Part shown: one piece after another, positions 48,294-64,000 of the stretch | How positions within the stretch are numbered: position 1 is the stretch's first letter | Layout of the letters: each line of letters opens with the position of its first letter | Assembly: GCF_041146795.1 (NCBI RefSeq) | Contig: NC_135176.1 | Location: forward strand, 27,413,786-27,477,785 | Direction: 5' to 3' | Source of the DNA: Maylandia zebra | Lineage: Eukaryota; Chordata; Actinopteri; Cichliformes; Cichlidae | DNA length: 64,000 bases | Program-made: the position numbers and the translations under genes | The notes under the pieces: generated by a model | Database searches by the model: none | What the model saw: only the letters and a program-made list of their open reading frames with translations | What the model was told of the DNA's origin: nothing

Positions 48294-49320
48294 TATACAC
48301 CTAATTGTCAGGGTGCACTTTATCGGTGTGTGAAATTATTCCGTTTATCTACATTCAGGGTTTATAAATGCTAAGTTTACTGTATGCACATTCTACAGAA
48401 AAGGTTTGGCTTTAGCTTTAGTTTTCATTACACAACAATACAAACAGACTTGGACAAGTGGAAGAGGATGGATGGTGGGAATAATACAAACATTTGGGAC
48501 TCAGTCACAAAGACATCCCAGTATCAATAAATACTGGGACTCAAGCCTCCTGTTGCTGGTTATGAAGACAAAAATTTAACATTAAAACAGTAATTTCTAG
48601 TGTATATCAGTTTATCTTTGGTTTAGTACATTGTATTATTTAAGGTTAGGCTTCATTTAAAAAAAAAAAATCCTTTCATATTTTTTCAGATAACTAAAAT
48701 ATGTCTCGACATTTAGCTTTAGTTCAGTTTTACTAACTTATGATACTCTTGGTAAAGTAATTATTAATATAGTTATTTGGAAAATAATAATAAAAAAAAT
48801 AAAGTGCTTCTTTGTGCTTTAACATGTTAGATATTCAATGAAGAGTGTAAGTGAATTATTAAGGCGTTAACATTAAGGTGTTGGAGGGTTTTGAATTTAC
48901 TTAATTTACTTAGAGGACAGTTTATTTTGAGACTTGGTTCTTTTTGTATTTTTCAGTTTTTTTATTTTTTTATTTTTCTATTTTATTTCTAAATGTATTT
49001 CATAAGTTTTTTATCTTATGTTTTAAATTATTTTTAACTGTATTTCATTACTTTTTCATTTATTTATTTATTTTTTTCTTTAGCTTATTTTTAATTTTAT
49101 TTATATTCCGGACCTTTTTAACTTATTCGTGTATATTCTTTCTTTGTTTTTTTAGTGACCTTAATTTTTTAATATAACGTGAAGTTTTTTAATTTCAGTT
49201 TTATTTAAATGTATTTACGTGACTTTTTTATTCATTCACGCACTTCTTCTTCTTTTTTTTTTTTTTAAATCACTACCTTTATTATTGATTTTATTTGAAT
49301 ATATTTTATTGACTTGGCTG
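48294..49320. other. Intergenic DNA between crk and ywhae, ending in a T-rich tract
   Basis: 48940-49310 is a long AT-rich, T-biased low-complexity stretch of TTTATT-type words, directly upstream of the CpG-containing ywhae promoter. The open frame across it is a by-product of base composition. Confidence 0.6.
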
Positions 49321-49520
49321 GAGGCTGTAGGCGTGGATGAGTCCGCTGCGTGGATTTCCCGGATGGAGCAGCGGCGCCATCTTTACGCCAGTGCTACCGG
49401 TGGCTCTTCGGTTCAGCGAAGCGACAGTGCTGTTGCTGATCCACCACCAGGAATCGCAGAGCAGCCGATAATCCTCCCTTTCCACTGGGACGCCACGAAA
49501 AGCCCCAGTATCCGAGCACC
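49321..49520 (+). promoter_or_regulatory. Likely promoter/5'UTR region of ywhae
   Basis: The base composition changes sharply from T-rich to GC/CpG-rich near 49320 (GCGTGGATGAGTCCG, GCAGCGGCGCC) and stays so into intron 1, the pattern of a CpG-island promoter. No TATA box is seen. Confidence 0.45.
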
Positions 49521-61045
<11,525 letters not shown>

Positions 61046-61852
61046 TAAAATCACTCCCTCCTTTCAGGGTCGATACTCACGAACTCTTTTAACTTCTCTC
61101 CCCTGTAGATTCTTAAGGACAGCCCTCCTCCTTCTCTCTTCTCTGTTTTTAAAGGTCTATTTTGTAAGTCATTCCTCTTGTCTTGGGCTTTTTTCCACCT
61201 CAAGCCGTTAGTCTTGCCTCACCACCCTAACATCCCTCACTAACTTACTCACAGCACCAAGTCCAGTGTTTTTAGGGGTACAGAGCGGTAATTTGTCGCA
61301 TTGTGTTGCTAACCTCTTCCACTTTTTTCAGCACTATGTTTGATTGTCTATGTTTGATTTGTCTTCGCAAGTCAAAAAAAACTTAGATAAAAGGCTGAAA
61401 TACCTCCCAGTAAACGGCCGACGTCCCGAATCTGCTTCTTGGCCTAGTCAGATTTTCAGTATAACTATTTATCAAATGAAGTAAAACACATTCACATCGG
61501 AGTTGTAACAATTTAAACTACTTTAAATGGCAGTTTTGTGTTTTTAACCTTTCATAAAGTAATATTTAGGTGCTTAATAATATTACAAAAGTATATCCAG
61601 ACTGTCTTTGAGACCAGTTTGACACATCAGGGGTGGCTCTAGCTCAGGAGGTAGCTGGTCAACTACTAAAACGCTTTGAATAGCACTGTATAAGAACCAG
61701 ACCATTTACTTTAAATGTCTTAATGAGAAAGATGAAGCGTCACTATGCCAAGGCTTTTAAGTATCATAGTGAGGTGCAGTTACACAAAGTAACCAAATCT
61801 AGCTATAAAATGTAGCTTATTTGTCCCTTTGCTCAATATTTTAATTCTTATC

Positions 61853-62094
61853 CTCTACAACAGGGGTGCCCAATCCCGGTCCTCGAGAGCTACCGTCCTG
61901 CAGCTTTTAGATGCATCCTTGTTCCCACACACCTGAATCAAATGAATGGCTTGTTATCAGGCCTTTGCCAAACATGATGGCATGCTGAAGAGGTAATCAA
62001 ACCATTTGATTCAGCTGTGTTGGAGTAGGGATGCATCTAAAAGCTGCAGGATAGTAGCTCTCGAGGACTGGGATTGGGCAGCCCTGCTCTACAA
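61853..62094. mobile_element. hAT-type MITE, copy 2
   Basis: Element 61861-62086 (226 bp): CAGGGGTGCCCAATCCCGG at the left, GGATTGGGCAGCCCTG at the right, with matching inner arms (CTGCAGCTTTTAGATGCATC and its complement). Perfect 8-bp duplication CTCTACAA at 61853-61860 and 62087-62094. Confidence 0.9.
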
Positions 62095-62097
62095 GAA

Positions 62098-62345
62098 TGG
62101 CTTTGCATGGTTACACAACCTTGTGGTTTCAAACAAGCCACCTTTATTCTGATTGGTTGCCCCTCTCAAACTCTCAATGGCATCATGCAGAGCCAAGAGT
62201 AGAAAAAACTGCGGGAAACAGTGTTTAGAGCAGTCTGAAACCTGAGCCTTGTGCATGTGCTCCTCTCATCATGTGAGCCATGTTTAATATGAGCCTCCAC
62301 CACTGTGACTTTGCATAATTGATAGAAAATATTGGAAAAGTGTAA
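62098..62345. repeat. Dispersed repeat, TTTGCATG family
   Basis: Starts GGCTTTGCATGG and ends GTGACTTTGCATAATTGATA; the middle shares GATTGG, AGAGCCAAGAGTAGAAAAAA and CCTGAGC with 20545-20765. Related starts are at 13629, 16088 and 55470. Adjoins MITE copy 2. Confidence 0.5.
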
Positions 62346-63209
62346 CAGGTCCCCTTCAAAATTATTGTTATTGGACGATTATCTCCATGATCAGTTATTC
62401 TAAGTGAACCAGGCGACTTCAGTTTTTATAATGTTAATTTTCCAGCTTTTAAGCTTTGCACCCTAAATGCTGGTGTCAGTCTCACAGTTGTGGGCTTGTG
62501 AATCTGAAATGTAGAAACACAACCCACCTTCCTCCTGTGACCATACAAATGACTCCATCTTCTAATTTAACCATAAGGATTTGCGGACACTCTGCTTCTT
62601 CACAAATGCATGTCGGTGTGACTGAATCCTGCACACTGGGGCATCACAGCAGATCACATGTGTGTGGGTCGGTGTTTGGAAACCTGTGAACGCAGCCTCG
62701 CGGAAGTGTGACATAACGGAGGAACTGCAGTGGCAGCATGTGAGGCTGCTGCTCCGTGTCCTGCAGTGCTCTCACATCACAGTTAGCCGCGGTGCTAATG
62801 AGCACCGTTACGCTTTCTATTTTAATCATGACAGATTCTCAGGCCTTTGTTATTTGTGCCTCTCAATGCTTCATTACACGGATGGCTGTGCGGTCTCTAT
62901 GGTAACCTTTCTAAGCAACCAGTTGCACAGGTTCACAAAGCATTTCGCCCTTGTTAGTAAGTCTGCACACAGCTCCTCCTTACTGGCCTGCACGTTGACG
63001 GTCACTGGTGAAAGTTGCAGTTTGTATGTAAATGTTTGGGTTATTTTTAGCATCTGAGCGTCTCCCGCTTATTACAATGATGGTCGTTTAAACTTAAATC
63101 AGTTTAATCAGGGACATAAGTATTTAAAATTAGATAAATTTATCACATTACAGCTGCAGACAGATTACACATGTTGCCTTATTTAAATGCATGGCTGGCT
63201 TTGTTGGAC

Positions 63210-63315
63210 TGTATCTAAAAGATGTCTGTAGTCTCTGGGTCTATGCATAAGTGCCTCAAAGCTGCATTCTTTCTAATAGCCACCAGAGGGGGCAGTGGCA
63301 AACTACTTCACCATT
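63210..63315. repeat. Short copy of the GACTGTAT...AAAGATG repeat
   Basis: GACTGTATCTAAAAGATG, then GTAGTCTCTGGG and CTGCATTCTTTCTAATAGCC, ACCAGAGGGGGCAG; an internally deleted relative of 29555-29700. Confidence 0.5.
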
Positions 63316-63334
63316 AGAAACTGACCTTTACAAT

Positions 63335-63576
63335 GTTTAGAACACAGGCGTCGAACTCCAGGCCTCGAGGGCTGGTGTCCTGCAGGTTTTAGATGTGTCC
63401 TTGATCCAACACAGCTGATCTAAATGGCTAAATCACCTCCTCAACATATCTTGAAGTTCTCCAGAGGCCTGGTAATGAACTAATCATTGGATTCACATGT
63501 GTTGACCCAGGGTGTTATCTAAAACCTGCAGGACACTGGCCCTCAAGGCCTGGAGTTCGACACCGCTGGTTTAGAA
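63335..63576. mobile_element. hAT-type MITE, copy 3
   Basis: Element 63343-63568 (226 bp), arms GTCGAACTCCAGGCCT...GAGG and CCTCAAGGCCTGGAGTTCGA, and an 8-bp duplication GTTTAGAA at 63335-63342 and 63569-63576. Closest to copy 1 in the inner arms (CCTGCAGGTTTTAGAT). Confidence 0.88.
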
Positions 63577-63867
63577 GAACACAAACATTATGTCAGAAAA
63601 ATACGTTTGTGTGATTCTTTAAAATATACTCCTCCTAAAGAGGAAAACTCCTGTAAAGGCATATGCACAAAGTTCAGCCACAGATATTCCTGTTTCCAGC
63701 TTTCAGTCAGAAAACGACAAATAGCAGCTGGTTATAAACTAACATTATACCGACTAATGTTTGGCTTAAGTATCCTAAAAATCACACTTTCAAACTGATA
63801 AATAATTAAAGGAAATCCTCAGGTTTTACGAGAGTTTAATCACGTACTGGTCGAGTTTGACAAGATT

Positions 63868-63893
<26 letters not shown>
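63868..63893. repeat. Poly(A) run
   Basis: 26 consecutive A bases. Confidence 0.95.
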
Positions 63894-63899
<6 letters not shown>

Positions 63900-64000
63900 G
63901 AAACAGCTGCAGCTCTTACCAAGAGGAATAATTCATCACCTCAGATTTAGCTTCACTGACTCATCGACTCGTTTCGGACTCGTTACACAAAGATTGATGG

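Noticed and set aside
48944..49177. Phe/Leu-rich open frame resembling a membrane protein
   Set aside because: It is the translation of a T-rich low-complexity tract, without family resemblance.

Overview
The window is vertebrate nuclear DNA, almost certainly from a teleost fish, probably a percomorph. Four protein-coding genes lie on the + strand with spliced exons, canonical GT-AG junctions and long introns, and their products match vertebrate families closely. The repeats are typical of teleosts: a CR1/L2-like LINE, Tc1-like elements, hAT elements and MITEs, and SINE-like repeats with an ATCC tail. A cichlid is possible from the repeat flavour, but I cannot prove it by eye.

Layout. 1-8500 is non-coding and holds a nearly intact LINE on the - strand (about 1793-6425). 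The last coding exon of a TLCD3/FAM57-family gene (tlcd3a-like) is at 8501-8815; its earlier exons are presumably left of the window. A long stretch of 3'UTR and intergenic DNA follows. A smoothelin-like gene (smtnl2-like; N-terminal coiled coil, variable repeat-like middle, C-terminal calponin-homology domain) runs 18853-33334, with a TATA-like box upstream and a poly(A) signal at 33596. The complete crk gene (SH2-SH3-SH3 adaptor, 3 coding exons, 319 aa) runs 35089-43619. The gene ywhae (14-3-3 epsilon) starts at 49521; five coding exons are seen to 60136 and the last lies beyond the window. From memory of the human map, TLCD3A, CRK, YWHAE and SMTNL2 all lie on 17p13, with CRK directly upstream of YWHAE, so the order supports the calls.

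The genes are ordinary eukaryotic neighbours, not an operon. Crk (phosphotyrosine adaptor) and 14-3-3 epsilon (phosphoserine/threonine adaptor) both act in cytoplasmic signalling; the smoothelin-like protein is an actin-associated CH-domain protein; TLCD3 is a multi-pass membrane protein.

Most notable signals: (1) four consecutive phase-1 exons in smtnl2 that look like duplicates of one another, three ending in an EYPF(I/R/K)R motif; (2) two back-to-back perfect palindromes with 1-nt loops at 26649-26750; (3) two inverted copies of one hAT element (36268-37395 and 51757-53160), each with a perfect 8-bp target duplication and both carrying the same broken BED zinc finger; (4) a degenerate ~200-bp tandem repeat right after crk exon 1; (5) a solo LTR with an internal 28-bp minisatellite. 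I found no convincing wholly new biological system.
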